Below, piece after piece: positions 10,931-21,411 of a DNA stretch of 64,000 nt (position 1 is its first letter; every line of letters starts with the position of its first letter). The stretch is from the NCBI RefSeq assembly GCF_033063295.1, contig NZ_JAWJZH010000001.1:1426001-1490000 (forward strand). The letters are read 5' to 3'. Below the pieces are notes generated by a model. That model did no database searches, was not told where the DNA came from, and saw only the letters and a list, made by a program, of their open reading frames with translations. Source of the DNA: Nitrosomonas sp. Is35 (GTDB lineage: Bacteria > Pseudomonadota > Gammaproteobacteria > Burkholderiales > Nitrosomonadaceae). The position numbers and the translations under genes were made by a program.

Positions 10931-12451
10931 ATGTGTGGAATTCTCGGCATTGTTGCAAAATCACCCGCCAATCAGTTACTTTATGATGGTTTGCTCATGT
11001 TGCAGCATCGCGGGCAGGATGCAAGCGGCATTGTAACAGCGCAAGGGAATACTTTTCACATGCATAAAGGTTTGGGTTTGGTGCGTGATGTATTTCGCAC
11101 CAGAAACATGCGTGCATTGGCAGGTAATATCGGTATCGGACATGTGCGTTATCCGACCGCCGGATCAGCTAACTCATCAGCCGAGGCGCAGCCTTTTTAT
11201 GTCAACTCGCCATTCGGCATCGTATTAAGCCATAATGGCAATTTAACCAACGCGGAGCAACTGAATCAAGAATTGTTCAGAACCGATTTGCGGCATGTGA
11301 ATACCAATTCCGACTCGGAAGTTCTGCTCAATGTGCTAGCGCATGAATTGCAAGAAAGCACGCGCAATTGCCAGCTCGATCCCGCTACTATTTTTGCTGC
11401 GGTGGCCGGTGTTCATAAACGCTGCAAAGGCGCTTATGCGGTGGTGGCGATGATCGCAGGATATGGATTGTTAGCCTTTCGCGATCCCTATGGCATACGG
11501 CCATTGGTTTTTGGTACTGCAGAAAATGAATTGGGCGATGAGTATCTGATCGCATCGGAAAGTGTCGCGCTGGATACGCTGGGTTTTAAATTAATACGCG
11601 ATATACAGCCCGGGGAAGCCATTTTTATCGATGAAGACGGCAATTTTTACAATAAGCAGTGCGCCCCCGATGCTTCGTTGAATCCTTGTATTTTTGAATA
11701 TGTTTATCTAGCCCGGCCCGATTCCGTTATCGACGGTATCTCAGTTTACGAAACGCGATTAAACATGGGAGAGCATCTGGCTGAGAAAATCAGAAATACG
11801 ATGCATCATTTGGATATCGATGTGGTCATCCCAATTCCCGATTCCAGCCGCCCAAGCGCCTTACAGCTTGCCAACAGCTTGGGCATTGATTTTCGTGAAG
11901 GATTTGTCAAGAATCGCTATGTCGGCCGCACCTTCATCATGCCGGGGCAGCAGCAGCGGCGTAAATCCGTGCGGCAGAAACTGAATGCCATGAGTATCGA
12001 ATTTCGCGGCAAGAATGTTATGTTGGTGGACGATTCCATTGTTCGCGGCACGACGAGCCGGGAAATTGTTCAGATGGCGCGCGAGGCGGGTGCGAATAAA
12101 ATTTACTTTGCTTCCGCAGCTCCGCCGGTGCGATATCCGAATGTGTACGGTATCGACATGCCGACGCGTCAGGAATTGATCGCGACTGATCGTACGACAG
12201 AAGAAATTTGTAATGAAATTGGTGCAGATTATTTGATTTTTCAAGATCTGGATGCACTAAATCATGCTGTCTCAAAAGTATTGCCTGCGGTTAAAAGTTT
12301 TGAAACTTCATGTTTCAACGGTGATTATATAACCGGGGACATTACTCCCGAATATTTACAAACCTTGGAGTTACAGCGTAATTCCAATCATTCGGTATTA
12401 CAAACTAAACTCAATACACAATTGGATCTGAGTTTGGTTTTTTCCGAATAG
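10931..12451 (+). CDS. purF: Amidophosphoribosyltransferase
   Basis: PurF makes 5-phosphoribosylamine from PRPP and glutamine, the first committed step of purine synthesis. The class II glutamine amidotransferase nucleophile is Cys2, exposed after Met removal (MCGILGIV). The PRPP-binding loop [13 protein letters not shown] is at about 363-375. A CRHRGQ-type segment appears as [10 protein letters not shown]. The 506-residue length is normal for the proteobacterial form without propeptide. GGAGC lies upstream of the ATG. Confidence 0.97.
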   Translation: MCGILGIVAKSPANQLLYDGLLMLQHRGQDASGIVTAQGNTFHMHKGLGLVRDVFRTRNMRALAGNIGIGHVRYPTAGSANSSAEAQPFYVNSPFGIVLSHNGNLTNAEQLNQELFRTDLRHVNTNSDSEVLLNVLAHELQESTRNCQLDPATIFAAVAGVHKRCKGAYAVVAMIAGYGLLAFRDPYGIRPLVFGTAENELGDEYLIASESVALDTLGFKLIRDIQPGEAIFIDEDGNFYNKQCAPDASLNPCIFEYVYLARPDSVIDGISVYETRLNMGEHLAEKIRNTMHHLDIDVVIPIPDSSRPSALQLANSLGIDFREGFVKNRYVGRTFIMPGQQQRRKSVRQKLNAMSIEFRGKNVMLVDDSIVRGTTSREIVQMAREAGANKIYFASAAPPVRYPNVYGIDMPTRQELIATDRTTEEICNEIGADYLIFQDLDALNHAVSKVLPAVKSFETSCFNGDYITGDITPEYLQTLELQRNSNHSVLQTKLNTQLDLSLVFSE

Positions 12452-12577
12452 CATACTGAGCAGGGCATTCAATAACCATCATGTCATTTTGAGTCTTGCT
12501 ATTTGCCGCTCATTTTTCTATGCATAATAAACTTTTCCTGATTTCTATCAATATCGTTTTCGCTCAAGGTTCATCTT

Positions 12578-13753
12578 ATGTCCGATCATTTACAGCCTGA
12601 AACGCTGGCACTCCACACCGGAGTTCATCGCAGTCAATTCAACGAACACTCCGAAGCCATGTATCTGACTTCCAGTTTCGTTTTTGAGAGCGCCGCTCAA
12701 GCGGCCGCGCGATTCTCCGGTAACGAGCCGGGTAACATCTATTCCAGGTTTACCAATCCCACCGTCACTGCGTTTGAAGAACGGCTGGCCGCATTGGAAG
12801 GGGCCGAAGCCTGCATCGCAACTTCTTCCGGTATGTCGGCAATATTGGCCTGCACGATGGGGTTATTGTCGGCGGGCGACCATATCGTCGCATCGCGCAG
12901 TTTATTTGGCGCGACAGTCAATTTATTCAATAACATATTGAAACGCTTCAATATCGACACAACTTTCGTATCGGCGACCGATGCGCAATCATGGCAAGCT
13001 GCGATACAACCCAATACCAAGCTGTTTTTTCTGGAAACACCGTCCAATCCATTAACGGAAATCTCCGATATCGCGGAACTGAGTAAAATCGCCAAGAAAG
13101 CAGGCGTTTGGCTGGTGGTCGATAATTGTTTTTGTACTCCTATTTTGCAGAAGCCGCTTGAGTTAGGCGCTGACATCGTGATTCATTCCGCGACCAAATA
13201 TTTGGACGGGCAGGGTAGAGTATTGGGCGGTGCTGTGCTCGGTAAGCGCGAATTGCTGATGGATGGCGGAATCTATGGATTCTTGCGCACTGCCGGGCCG
13301 ACACTGAGTGCCTTCAATGCCTGGGTGATACTGAAGGGTCTGGAAACGCTCAAGTTACGCATAGAAGCGCACTCGGCAAATGCGTTGCAAATAGCGCAAT
13401 GGCTTGAGGCACAACCGAATGTGACGCGTGTTTTTTATCCCGGCTTAGCCTCGCATCCGCAGTATGCCTTAGCACAACGTCAGCAAAAATCCGGCGGCGG
13501 GATTGTGACGTTTGAAGTAAAAGGCGGCAAGGAAGCTGCTTGGCGTGTCATCGATTCGACGTGTTTGATATCAATTACCGCCAATCTGGGCGATGCGAAA
13601 AGCACGCTGACCCATCCGGCCACAACAACCCATGCGCGTATCAGTCAAGAAGCACGGGATGCTGCCGGTATCACCGATGGATTATTGCGTATTGCAGTGG
13701 GACTGGAAGCGGTGCAGGATCTGCAAGCTGATTTGCACCGCGGACTGACATAA
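12578..13753 (+). CDS. metZ: O-succinylhomoserine sulfhydrylase
   Basis: MetZ forms homocysteine directly from O-succinylhomoserine and sulfide, a PLP-dependent step of methionine synthesis. The protein is a 391-residue Cys/Met-metabolism family enzyme. The PLP lysine is Lys207 in HSATKYLDGQG, and SRFTNPTV and the SSGMSAI loop are in place. The purF-metZ order is typical of beta- and gammaproteobacteria using the direct sulfhydrylation route. Assignment as MetZ rather than MetB rests on overall resemblance and this neighbourhood. Confidence 0.93.
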   Translation: MSDHLQPETLALHTGVHRSQFNEHSEAMYLTSSFVFESAAQAAARFSGNEPGNIYSRFTNPTVTAFEERLAALEGAEACIATSSGMSAILACTMGLLSAGDHIVASRSLFGATVNLFNNILKRFNIDTTFVSATDAQSWQAAIQPNTKLFFLETPSNPLTEISDIAELSKIAKKAGVWLVVDNCFCTPILQKPLELGADIVIHSATKYLDGQGRVLGGAVLGKRELLMDGGIYGFLRTAGPTLSAFNAWVILKGLETLKLRIEAHSANALQIAQWLEAQPNVTRVFYPGLASHPQYALAQRQQKSGGGIVTFEVKGGKEAAWRVIDSTCLISITANLGDAKSTLTHPATTTHARISQEARDAAGITDGLLRIAVGLEAVQDLQADLHRGLT

Positions 13754-13793
13754 TGGCACGATGACATCGTGATGAACGGCTGCCGGATTGCGA

Positions 13794-14285
13794 TTAAATC
13801 ACTTCGGCTTTTTCGATGATGACATTTTCAAGTGGAACATTCTGGTGGCCTGCGTGATCACCCGTTTTGACCTTCTTGATTTTATCCACTACATCCTGAC
13901 CTTCGACCACTTTACCGAACACGCAATAACCGAAACCCTGCGGCGTTGAAGATTTGTAATTCAAAAAGCCGTTATTAGTGACATTGATGAAGAATTGCGC
14001 CGTTGCGGAATGAACATCGGCCGTACGAGCCATCGCGATGGTATACGCATCGTTTTTAAGTCCGTTGGCAGCTTCGTTCTGAATAGGCGATTGAGTCTTT
14101 TTTTGCTTCATTCCAGGTTCAAGCCCACCCCCTTGAATCATAAAGTCGTCAATAACACGATGAAACAATGTATTGTCGTAAAATCCGCTGGTCACGTAAT
14201 TTAAGAAATTCTGTACGGTTTCCGGCGCTTTCTCGCTATCCAGTTCAAGCGTAATAACACCATAATTGGTTTGTAATCTGACCAT
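13794..14285 (-). CDS. ppiB: Cytoplasmic peptidyl-prolyl cis-trans isomerase (cyclophilin B)
   Basis: This cyclophilin of 163 residues lacks a signal peptide, so it should act in the cytoplasm. Family motifs are [13 protein letters not shown], the AMART and SATAQFFIN stretches and [11 protein letters not shown]. It is followed on the same strand arrangement by a second cyclophilin with a signal peptide 28 bases upstream, and the two proteins are similar throughout, indicating an old tandem duplication with separated compartments. Confidence 0.95.
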   Translation of the reverse strand: MVRLQTNYGVITLELDSEKAPETVQNFLNYVTSGFYDNTLFHRVIDDFMIQGGGLEPGMKQKKTQSPIQNEAANGLKNDAYTIAMARTADVHSATAQFFINVTNNGFLNYKSSTPQGFGYCVFGKVVEGQDVVDKIKKVKTGDHAGHQNVPLENVIIEKAEVI

Positions 14286-14313
14286 ATTTATCCTATGTAA
14301 AGTGATGAATTTG

Positions 14314-14904
14314 TTATTGCGTATTTTTCTCGAGCGCGGGCAGTTTTATCACATCTTCAATAATGACACTGCTTTTCGGGACATCACCGCCAAAAGGGCC
14401 ACCCGATCCGGTCGGTAGCGATGCGATCTTGTTGACAACTTCCATGCCGGAAACCACCTTGCCGAATACCGCATATCCGTAGCCATTCTGAGTCGGCGCT
14501 TTGTAATTCAGGAATGCATTATTGGCGACATTAATGAAAAATTGCGCGGATGCCGAGTGCGGGTCCGAAGTCCGCGCCATCGCAATGGTTCCGGGTTCAT
14601 TTTTTAAACCGTTACCAGCCTCATTTTGGATCGGCGATCGTGCCGGTTTTTGTTTCAATGCGGTATCGAATCCTCCGCCTTGAATCATGAAACCAGCAAT
14701 CACGCGGTGAAATACGGTATTTTTGTAAAATCCATCGTCAACATATTGCAGGAAATTCTCAACGGTTTTCGGTGCTTTGTCCGGGTAAAGCTCGAGAACG
14801 ATACTGCCTAAATTGGTTTTCATTTCAACCCGGGTCTCTGTCGCATGAACAGGTAAGCACAGCGCAATTAACAATAAAAAAATCAGAATTTGATAGCGAT
14901 GCAT
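14314..14904 (-). CDS. ppiA: Periplasmic peptidyl-prolyl cis-trans isomerase (cyclophilin A)
   Basis: This 196-residue cyclophilin begins with a clear signal peptide (residues 1 to about 21, [12 protein letters not shown]), so it should fold proteins in the periplasm. The catalytic core contains [26 protein letters not shown] and [11 protein letters not shown]. It is the upstream gene of the ppiA-ppiB pair and is divergent from cysS. Confidence 0.94.
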   Translation of the reverse strand: MHRYQILIFLLLIALCLPVHATETRVEMKTNLGSIVLELYPDKAPKTVENFLQYVDDGFYKNTVFHRVIAGFMIQGGGFDTALKQKPARSPIQNEAGNGLKNEPGTIAMARTSDPHSASAQFFINVANNAFLNYKAPTQNGYGYAVFGKVVSGMEVVNKIASLPTGSGGPFGGDVPKSSVIIEDVIKLPALEKNTQ

Positions 14905-15046
14905 AGTTAAGTATCCTAAGTGGCAAGTAGCGGGTAAGGGCTTTGCGCCTACGTTATGTTATACTCGCAGGCTATTTCAAAAAGCGCTGGAACGGCCAGA
15001 TTCTATCAAGAAGATGGCTAACTCTACAATTTTATCTGTTGACCTT

Positions 15047-16429
15047 ATGCTCAAAATTTATAACTCAATCGCCCGGGAAAAACAAGATTTTGTTCCAATA
15101 ACACCTGGAAAAGTAAAAATTTATGTGTGCGGTATGACGGTTTATGATTATTGTCATTTGGGACATGCGCGAGTTTTGGTGGTTTTCGATACGGTTATCC
15201 GCTGGTTCAAGGCCAATGATTTTGCAGTCAGTTATGTAAGGAATGTAACTGATATTGATGACAAAATTATCAAGCGTGCACAGGAAAACAATGAATCGAT
15301 CGAAACACTGACACAACGTTTCATTCAAGCGATGAATGAGGATTCGGCCGCGCTGGGTGTTTTGCCGCCGAGCCACGAGCCGCGAGCGACGGACTTTGTT
15401 GAGCATATGATTGCAATGATCAGCACGCTGGTGGAAAAACGGTTGGCTTATCATGCGAAAAATGGCGATGTGTATTATTCCGTGCATGATTTTCCCAGTT
15501 ACGGAAAACTTTCCGGTAAATCCCTGAACGACCTGCGCGCAGGGGAGCGCGTCGAGATTGATTCAAGTAAAAAAGACCCGCTGGATTTTGTGTTGTGGAA
15601 ATCGGCTAAGCCGGGCGAGCCGTTCTGGGAATCTCCTTGGGGCAGGGGACGTCCGGGCTGGCACATCGAATGCTCGGCAATGAGCGAACAGTTATTAGGC
15701 ATTCATTTTGATATTCATGGCGGCGGACAGGATTTGCAGTTCCCGCATCATGAAAATGAAATCGCACAAAGCGAAGGTGCGCATGATCATCCTTTTGTCA
15801 ATTACTGGATGCATAATGGGTTTGTCCGCGTCGACAACGAAAAAATGTCGAAGTCGCTGGGCAATTTCTTCACCGTGCGCGAGATTCTAAAATTTTACCA
15901 ACCGGAAGTGGTGCGCTTTTTTATTCTGCGCGCGCACTATCGCAGCCCATTGAATTATTCCGATCAACACCTCAGAGACACCAAGCTTGCGTTGGATCGA
16001 TTGTATATTGCGCTCAAAGACGTCGGTCCGGTCAATGCGATAGTGCTTGATTGGAATAATGCCTATGCGCAGCGATTCCAAATGGCCATGAATGATGATT
16101 TCAATACGCCGGATGCAATTGCTGTTTTGTTTGATCTGGCGAGCGATATCAATAAATCGGGCTCAAAAGAGAATGCCGGACTACTGAAAACACTGGGTGG
16201 TTTACTCGGTCTTTTGCAGCAGAATCCGCAAGAGTATTTGCAGAATACAATCGCTACCGGCCCATCGGATGCTTTGACCCCGGATGACATCGAGCTGCTG
16301 ATTCAACAACGCATCAGCGCACGTAAAGAAGGCCGGTACTCCGATGCCGACGCTATTCGTAAAAATCTGCAACAACAGGGCATCATCCTCGAAGACGGCG
16401 CGGAAGGAACGACTTGGCGCCGCACTTAG
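15047..16429 (+). CDS. cysS: Cysteinyl-tRNA synthetase
   Basis: CysS charges tRNA-Cys. Class I signature HLGH is at 37-40 and the zinc cysteine is Cys28; the second signature KMSKS is at about 267-271, and WHIECSAM and [10 protein letters not shown] supply the other zinc ligands. I start at the ATG at 15047 because relatives begin MLKIYN; an in-frame ATG at 15014 would add 11 residues. The stop codon TAG overlaps the left boundary of the inverted-repeat element that follows, so the last codons or the stop may have been set by that insertion. Confidence 0.95.
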   Translation: MLKIYNSIAREKQDFVPITPGKVKIYVCGMTVYDYCHLGHARVLVVFDTVIRWFKANDFAVSYVRNVTDIDDKIIKRAQENNESIETLTQRFIQAMNEDSAALGVLPPSHEPRATDFVEHMIAMISTLVEKRLAYHAKNGDVYYSVHDFPSYGKLSGKSLNDLRAGERVEIDSSKKDPLDFVLWKSAKPGEPFWESPWGRGRPGWHIECSAMSEQLLGIHFDIHGGGQDLQFPHHENEIAQSEGAHDHPFVNYWMHNGFVRVDNEKMSKSLGNFFTVREILKFYQPEVVRFFILRAHYRSPLNYSDQHLRDTKLALDRLYIALKDVGPVNAIVLDWNNAYAQRFQMAMNDDFNTPDAIAVLFDLASDINKSGSKENAGLLKTLGGLLGLLQQNPQEYLQNTIATGPSDALTPDDIELLIQQRISARKEGRYSDADAIRKNLQQQGIILEDGAEGTTWRRT

Positions 16430-16572
16430 GGAAGCGCTGATTAATTGACTGCACGAGCGAATTGCTTCGTTGCGCGGTACTCACTCCCTCGCCTATCAGA
16501 TTGATATGTCTCGGTTGTTGCGTTCCGTGCGCCTCGCCCTTCATCACGTTCGTTGAATTAATCAGCGCTTCC
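16430..16572. mobile_element. MITE-like element with 17-bp terminal inverted repeats
   Basis: A perfect 17-bp inverted repeat, GGAAGCGCTGATTAATT at 16430-16446 and its complement at 16556-16572, encloses about 109 bases with no credible gene. TTA lies just outside both ends (16426-16428, one base from the left repeat, and 16573-16575) and could be a target-site duplication. The size, perfect ends and absence of coding capacity suit a miniature inverted-repeat transposable element mobilised by a transposase elsewhere. I see no second copy in this window. Read as RNA it could also fold as one long hairpin between cysS and the convergent methyltransferase gene. Confidence 0.6.
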
Positions 16573-16586
16573 TTAGTGAACCTATC

Positions 16587-17348
16587 TCACGGACGCTGAA
16601 TTTTCCACAGATAAAGCGTGGAATTGGAAAAATCATCGAGTTTGATGCTTTTATCCGCTGTCACACCGGGAATGGTAAATGTGTTGCTAATCAACAGACT
16701 TCCCGGACGCATTTCCTTACCGGCCTTTTCCCATAACGCTGCCATCGGCACCGGTGACAGATAAGCGTAAACGACATCGTATTGCGAAAAATCCTGTTGC
16801 CAGAAATCTCCCCACACGATTGTGCAGTTTGGAACACCCAGAAAGCTTCTTAATTTACTGATCAGGAAAGGTAAGGGAGCTGATTCAATTCCGTGAAACT
16901 GACCGTTCTGATGTGTTCTGGCTAGATTATTCAACAGACCGCCACATCCGCTGCCCAGATCGACAAAAGAAAATCGCTCTTTGCCTGGCAGTAGTGATTC
17001 CAACGCTTGATTGGCACGTTGACTGGAAAGATACAGCGGTACTTGGGTTTTATAGGTTTTTCCATAGACCAGCCATAGGCCGATAAAAAATACCAGGAAC
17101 CATGTTGAAGAAATATTCCATGTCAGTGCAACAACAACCAGCGGTATGAAACCCAAATGAATAGCAGCCCACCATACCGGCATGCGGATGAAATAACTGA
17201 GTAATCCCGCCAATGACCCTTGTGCCAAACTCCACTCAAATATACTCAAACTGGGAAAAGCTTGTGACAAGATAATCAAATAAACCGTCAGAATGGTCAC
17301 AATCTGAATAAGCAGTGCGGCAATGCCGGGGTGGATTCGTTTTAACAT
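16587..17348 (-). CDS. Membrane-anchored class I SAM-dependent methyltransferase
   Basis: This is a 253-residue protein with three hydrophobic segments in the N-terminal half (about 10-30, 40-75 and 78-97), then a soluble class I methyltransferase domain. The SAM-binding motif I is FVDLGSGCGGLL at about 129-140, followed by an acidic residue in FHGIES and motif IV-like YDVVYAYLSP. The substrate is not predictable; a membrane or lipid substrate is plausible because of the membrane segments. It lies 18 bases downstream of motB on the same strand, so it may be cotranscribed with motA-motB. Confidence 0.75.
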   Translation of the reverse strand: MLKRIHPGIAALLIQIVTILTVYLIILSQAFPSLSIFEWSLAQGSLAGLLSYFIRMPVWWAAIHLGFIPLVVVALTWNISSTWFLVFFIGLWLVYGKTYKTQVPLYLSSQRANQALESLLPGKERFSFVDLGSGCGGLLNNLARTHQNGQFHGIESAPLPFLISKLRSFLGVPNCTIVWGDFWQQDFSQYDVVYAYLSPVPMAALWEKAGKEMRPGSLLISNTFTIPGVTADKSIKLDDFSNSTLYLWKIQRP

Positions 17349-17366
17349 GATAAATTATTGAGTTAA

Positions 17367-18278
17367 TTATGGATTCTGCAATATTTCTTTACTCGGCTCA
17401 GCCTGCATATCAACATCGATGGTCTGCCCATCCACCGTCACGGCTTTCTCGGCTTTTTCGTTCATGACGACGATGCTGATGCGGCGGTTGATCGGATTGA
17501 CAGGGTCTTCCTTGTCAAACAATACCGCAGATGACAAACCGATCACTTGCAAAACCTTGTTGGTATCCATGCCGCCAATAATCAGCTCGCGGCGCGAAGC
17601 ATTCGCGCGATCCGCCGATAATTCCCAGTTACTGTAACCTTTGTCCCCGGTAGGGAAAGGTTTGCCGTCGGTATGGCCGGAGAGACTGACTTTATTCTCG
17701 ACATCATTGAGCATTTTGCCAATCTCGCGCAAAATGGTTTTGGTATACGGCTGCAAATCGGCTTTTCCCAGTGCAAACATAGGGCGATTTTGTTCATCGA
17801 CAATCTGAATTCTTAAGCCATCGGACGTGATATCCAGCAAAAGCTGATTGGCGAATTTTTTCAATGTAGGATTGTTTTCAACCGCTTCTTCAATTTTTTT
17901 CTTCAAGCCTTCCAATTTAATGCGCTCAATGCGCTCCCTCATAATTTTCTTGGCTTGGATGTCGTCTTTAATTTCACCCTTTTTCACTTCGCCGTGCTGC
18001 CGGGTCAGATCGGTGCCGCCACCTTTCAATATGCTACTGGTTTCGCCAATGGACGATCCGCCCGTCATGGCGACTTTGAGCGGTGTTTTGAAATACTCCG
18101 AGATGCCTTCCAATTGACTCTTGGTGGATGATCCCAGCAGCCACATGAGTAAGAAGAATGCCATCATGGCTGTGACAAAGTCAGCGTAAGCAATTTTCCA
18201 AGCGCCGCCGTGATGACCACCGGCAACTTTCTTGATTCGCTTGATGACTATCGGGCGTTGTGAAAGATCATCAGCCAT
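17367..18278 (-). CDS. motB: Flagellar motor stator protein MotB
   Basis: MotB anchors the stator to peptidoglycan and, with MotA, forms the proton channel. The protein has 303 residues. The single membrane segment at about 28-48 carries the proton-binding aspartate Asp33 (YADFVTAMMAFFLLMWLL), matching Asp32 of E. coli. The C-terminal OmpA-like peptidoglycan-binding domain contains LSGHTDGKPF, NWELSADRANASRR and NRRISIVV. The charge pattern suggests a proton rather than sodium stator, which is inference. motA is 41 bases upstream. Confidence 0.95.
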   Translation of the reverse strand: MADDLSQRPIVIKRIKKVAGGHHGGAWKIAYADFVTAMMAFFLLMWLLGSSTKSQLEGISEYFKTPLKVAMTGGSSIGETSSILKGGGTDLTRQHGEVKKGEIKDDIQAKKIMRERIERIKLEGLKKKIEEAVENNPTLKKFANQLLLDITSDGLRIQIVDEQNRPMFALGKADLQPYTKTILREIGKMLNDVENKVSLSGHTDGKPFPTGDKGYSNWELSADRANASRRELIIGGMDTNKVLQVIGLSSAVLFDKEDPVNPINRRISIVVMNEKAEKAVTVDGQTIDVDMQAEPSKEILQNP

Positions 18279-18319
18279 AATTATTCTCGCAATTCAAATG
18301 GAACATCATTCCGGAGCGG

Positions 18320-19180
18320 TTATTTTGATTTACTTTGTTTGACATGCTCTTCCAGTTCCAGGAAAGACGGTCTTTCAGTCGTGAATAGCACTTTGCGGCC
18401 AAACTCAATGGCCAGAACCGGTGAATAGCCGTTCAAATTGGCCAATAACGTGATTTTGATGCACTCAAACATCTTGCTGGACTCATGAAGATTATGTTCG
18501 AGTTTGCTCGACAGCGGACTGACGAATCCATACGCCAATAAAATTCCCAGGAAGGTACCGACCAGCGCCGCGGCAATCAAAATACCCAATTCGGAAGGTG
18601 GAAGATGAACGGATTCCATCGTATGCACCACCCCCATCACCGCAGCGACAATACCGAAAGCCGGTAATCCATCGCCGAGTTTGGCGACCACATGAATCGG
18701 CACTTCGCCTTCCTGATGGTGTGTTTCCAGTTCACTGTCCATCAGACTTTCGATTTCGAGCGAATTGAGGTTCCCGCCGACCATTAAGCGCAAATAATCG
18801 GTGATAAATTCGGTGATATGATGATCGGCCAGTATGTCCGGGTATTTGGTGAAAATAGGGCTGCTGGAGGGATCGTCGACATCGCCTTCAATCGACATCA
18901 GTCCTTCTTTGCGGATTTTTCCCAGTACTTCGTACAGCAGTGTCATCAAATCCATGTACAGCGCTTTGGTATATTTGGAACCTTTGAAAACAGTCGGTAA
19001 CGCTTTCAATGTGGCTTTGAGCGCTTTATTCGAGTTGCCGACGACAAAAGCGCCTACTGCGCCGCCGCCAATCATGAGCAATTCGACCGGCTGCCACAGC
19101 GAAGCGAGATGCCCGCCTGCCAGTGCAAAGCCGCCAAAAACAGAAATAATGATGATGAGATAACCAACGGATACAAGCAT
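18320..19180 (-). CDS. motA: Flagellar motor stator protein MotA
   Basis: MotA forms the ion-conducting ring of the flagellar stator. The start is the ATG at 19180, preceded by GAGGGAG eight bases upstream; an upstream in-frame alternative would disrupt the first membrane segment. The 286-residue protein has four membrane segments, at about 5-22, 35-50, 170-190 and 200-220. The conserved prolines and cytoplasmic charged loop are present (VAKLGDGLPAFGIVAAVMGV). No other flagellar genes are in the window. Confidence 0.94.
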   Translation of the reverse strand: MLVSVGYLIIIISVFGGFALAGGHLASLWQPVELLMIGGGAVGAFVVGNSNKALKATLKALPTVFKGSKYTKALYMDLMTLLYEVLGKIRKEGLMSIEGDVDDPSSSPIFTKYPDILADHHITEFITDYLRLMVGGNLNSLEIESLMDSELETHHQEGEVPIHVVAKLGDGLPAFGIVAAVMGVVHTMESVHLPPSELGILIAAALVGTFLGILLAYGFVSPLSSKLEHNLHESSKMFECIKITLLANLNGYSPVLAIEFGRKVLFTTERPSFLELEEHVKQSKSK

Positions 19181-19413
19181 TGCGATGACTCCCTCGAATG
19201 TAATTACGCAATTTTTTGATGGCAAATTCTGGAGTGAGAAGTTAACACATCACCTTGGAATTCATTCTTGGAGATAAAGTCGGTTTTTTCCCGGTATTTC
19301 CGGGTTTTTTTATTGCTTGCGGATTTCTTTTACAGAAACAACAGGTAAGGTTGTTCAAGAAGATGCTGTGATTTCTTCATGAAAAAGATAACTTTTGCAT
19401 GAATAACGATTGA

Positions 19414-21228
19414 TTATGGTGCGGAAATAGTGTTTTCGTGCTGGTATTGATCGATTTCCTCCTGCTGTTGTAATTCCCACATCTGCGCATATGTGCCGCC
19501 GCTTGCCAGCAATTGTTGATGCGTGCCGCGTTCGATGATGCGGCCATGATCCATGACCAGAATCTGATCGGCATCGGCAATCGTCGACAACCGGTGCGCA
19601 ATGGTCAGTGTGGTGCGGTTTTGGGCGATGCGTTTCAGTTCCGCCTGAATGCGTTTCTCCGAATTGGAATCCAGCGCCGATGTTGCTTCGTCAAAAATCA
19701 AAATAACCGGATTCTTCAGGATGGTGCGGGCGATGGCGACGCGTTGTTTTTCCCCGCCGGATAGCTTCAAACCGCGCTCGCCCACAATCGTGGCATATTT
19801 TTCCGGCAGGCTTTCAATGAAATCATGGATATGAGCAGCGCGAGCGGCAGCAAATACTTCCTCCTGCGTGGCTTCCGGCCGTCCGTATGCGATGTTGTAA
19901 TAAATACTATCGTTGAACAGCACGGTATCCTGCGGCACGATACCCATCGCGGCGCGCAGGCTTTGCTGAGTCACCGCGCGAATATCCTGATCATTGATTT
20001 GAATGCACCCCGATTGCACGTCATAAAAACGGAACAGCAAGCGTGCCAGCGTCGATTTACCGGAACCGCTGTGACCGACGACGGCAATGTTTTGCCCGGC
20101 GGGGATATCGAAACTGACATCGAACAGTATCTGACGGTTATTTTCATAGCTGAAATCGACATGATGAAAGCGGATGGTTGCATGACCGGCATCGAGTGTT
20201 TGAGCATCCGGTTTGTCCTGAATTTCCTTATTCTCGTCCAATAACGTGAACATGCGTTCCATGTCGGCCAGTGAGTGCTTGATTTCGCGGTAAACAAAAC
20301 CGAGAAAATGCAGTGGCATGTACAGTTGCAGCATAAAGGCATTGATCAGCACCAAATCGCCCAATGTCATGACGCCGTCGATGACTTGATCAGCCGCCAG
20401 CAGCATCAGCAAGGTGACGCCGATTGCGATGATTGCGCTTTGTCCGGCATTCAATGTTGCCAGTGAAGTCTGGTTGCGCACGGCAGCCTTTTCCCACGAT
20501 TGCAAATGCTCGTCGTAGCGCCGCGCTTCCCAGGCTTCATTGCCGAAATATTTCACTGTTTCGTAATTCAACAAACTGTCGATTGCTTGAGTATTGGCTT
20601 TGGAATCCATATTGTTCATGGTACGGCGGAAAATCATGCGCCATTCGGTGACGATCAAAGTCAGTGTGATATAAGACAGCAGCGTCAGGAAAATGATGAT
20701 GGAAAACCGGATATCGTATTGCTTGATCAGGATGGCCAGCACCAAACCAATCTCCAGCAGCGTCGGCAGGATATTAAACAGCATGAAATTCAGCAAAAAG
20801 GAAATGCCGCGCGTGCCGCGTTCTATATCGCGCGAAACACCACCGGTCTGACGTTCCAGATGAAATCGCAACGACAGTGAATGCAAATGGCTGAATACCT
20901 TGTTCGCAACCCGCCGGATCGCCCGTTGCGTCACTTTGGCAAAGATGGCGTCACGCAATTCGCCGAATAAAGTGCTGCACAAACGCAAAACGCCATAACC
21001 GATCAGTAAAAAAACCGGTAATACCAGTTCCGCGCGTGGCTGGTCCAGAGCATCGACGATTTCCTTCAGAACCAACGGTACCGAGACATTGGCCAGTTTG
21101 GCCAGTACCAGCAGGCTGAGCGCCAGGATCACCCGCACTTTGAATTCCCACAAATAGGGTAACAGTGCGGCGATGGTTTTCAGGTTATTGCGCGTGGCGG
21201 CAGGTTTCTCAAGACGGGTGGGGCGCAT
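19414..21228 (-). CDS. Atm1-type ABC exporter (half transporter, TMD-NBD)
   Basis: This half-transporter of about 604 residues has six predicted membrane segments (about 30-320) and a C-terminal nucleotide-binding domain. Walker A is VGHSGSGKSTL, the Q-loop MGIVPQDT, the ABC signature LSGGEKQRVAIAR, Walker B VILIFDEATSALD, and the H-loop TIAHRLSTI. The overall sequence resembles the Atm1/HMT1 branch, which exports glutathione-based sulfur or metal conjugates. I start at the ATG at 21228 (MRPTRLEKP); a TTG three codons earlier is possible and neither has a strong ribosome-binding site. The substrate is inferred from family only. Confidence 0.9.
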   Translation of the reverse strand: MRPTRLEKPAATRNNLKTIAALLPYLWEFKVRVILALSLLVLAKLANVSVPLVLKEIVDALDQPRAELVLPVFLLIGYGVLRLCSTLFGELRDAIFAKVTQRAIRRVANKVFSHLHSLSLRFHLERQTGGVSRDIERGTRGISFLLNFMLFNILPTLLEIGLVLAILIKQYDIRFSIIIFLTLLSYITLTLIVTEWRMIFRRTMNNMDSKANTQAIDSLLNYETVKYFGNEAWEARRYDEHLQSWEKAAVRNQTSLATLNAGQSAIIAIGVTLLMLLAADQVIDGVMTLGDLVLINAFMLQLYMPLHFLGFVYREIKHSLADMERMFTLLDENKEIQDKPDAQTLDAGHATIRFHHVDFSYENNRQILFDVSFDIPAGQNIAVVGHSGSGKSTLARLLFRFYDVQSGCIQINDQDIRAVTQQSLRAAMGIVPQDTVLFNDSIYYNIAYGRPEATQEEVFAAARAAHIHDFIESLPEKYATIVGERGLKLSGGEKQRVAIARTILKNPVILIFDEATSALDSNSEKRIQAELKRIAQNRTTLTIAHRLSTIADADQILVMDHGRIIERGTHQQLLASGGTYAQMWELQQQEEIDQYQHENTISAP

Positions 21229-21411
21229 TGGAAGCAATCAACGATGTAGAGTGTGGAAGTAACTGAAAATAAAAGTGTTGTGTAAATTGGGTTTCTTTGC
21301 GCTACGGCATTAAGGTAACATAAGTACGGTTACTCTGCTTTTCCGTTGTTGTATTGAGTATGAACAAAGCGCCATTCCGATGAAATTTTAATATGTTGTG
21401 CCGCATTCATT

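Noticed and set aside
13757..13771. CACGATG-A-CATCGTG hairpin between metZ and ppiB as a terminator
   Set aside because: The one-base loop and missing U-run make it a palindrome rather than a convincing terminator.
19290..19311. CCCGG-TATTT-CCGGG-TTTTTTT as a terminator
   Set aside because: Only a 5-bp stem, oriented rightward with no rightward gene upstream; the adjacent genes are leftward.
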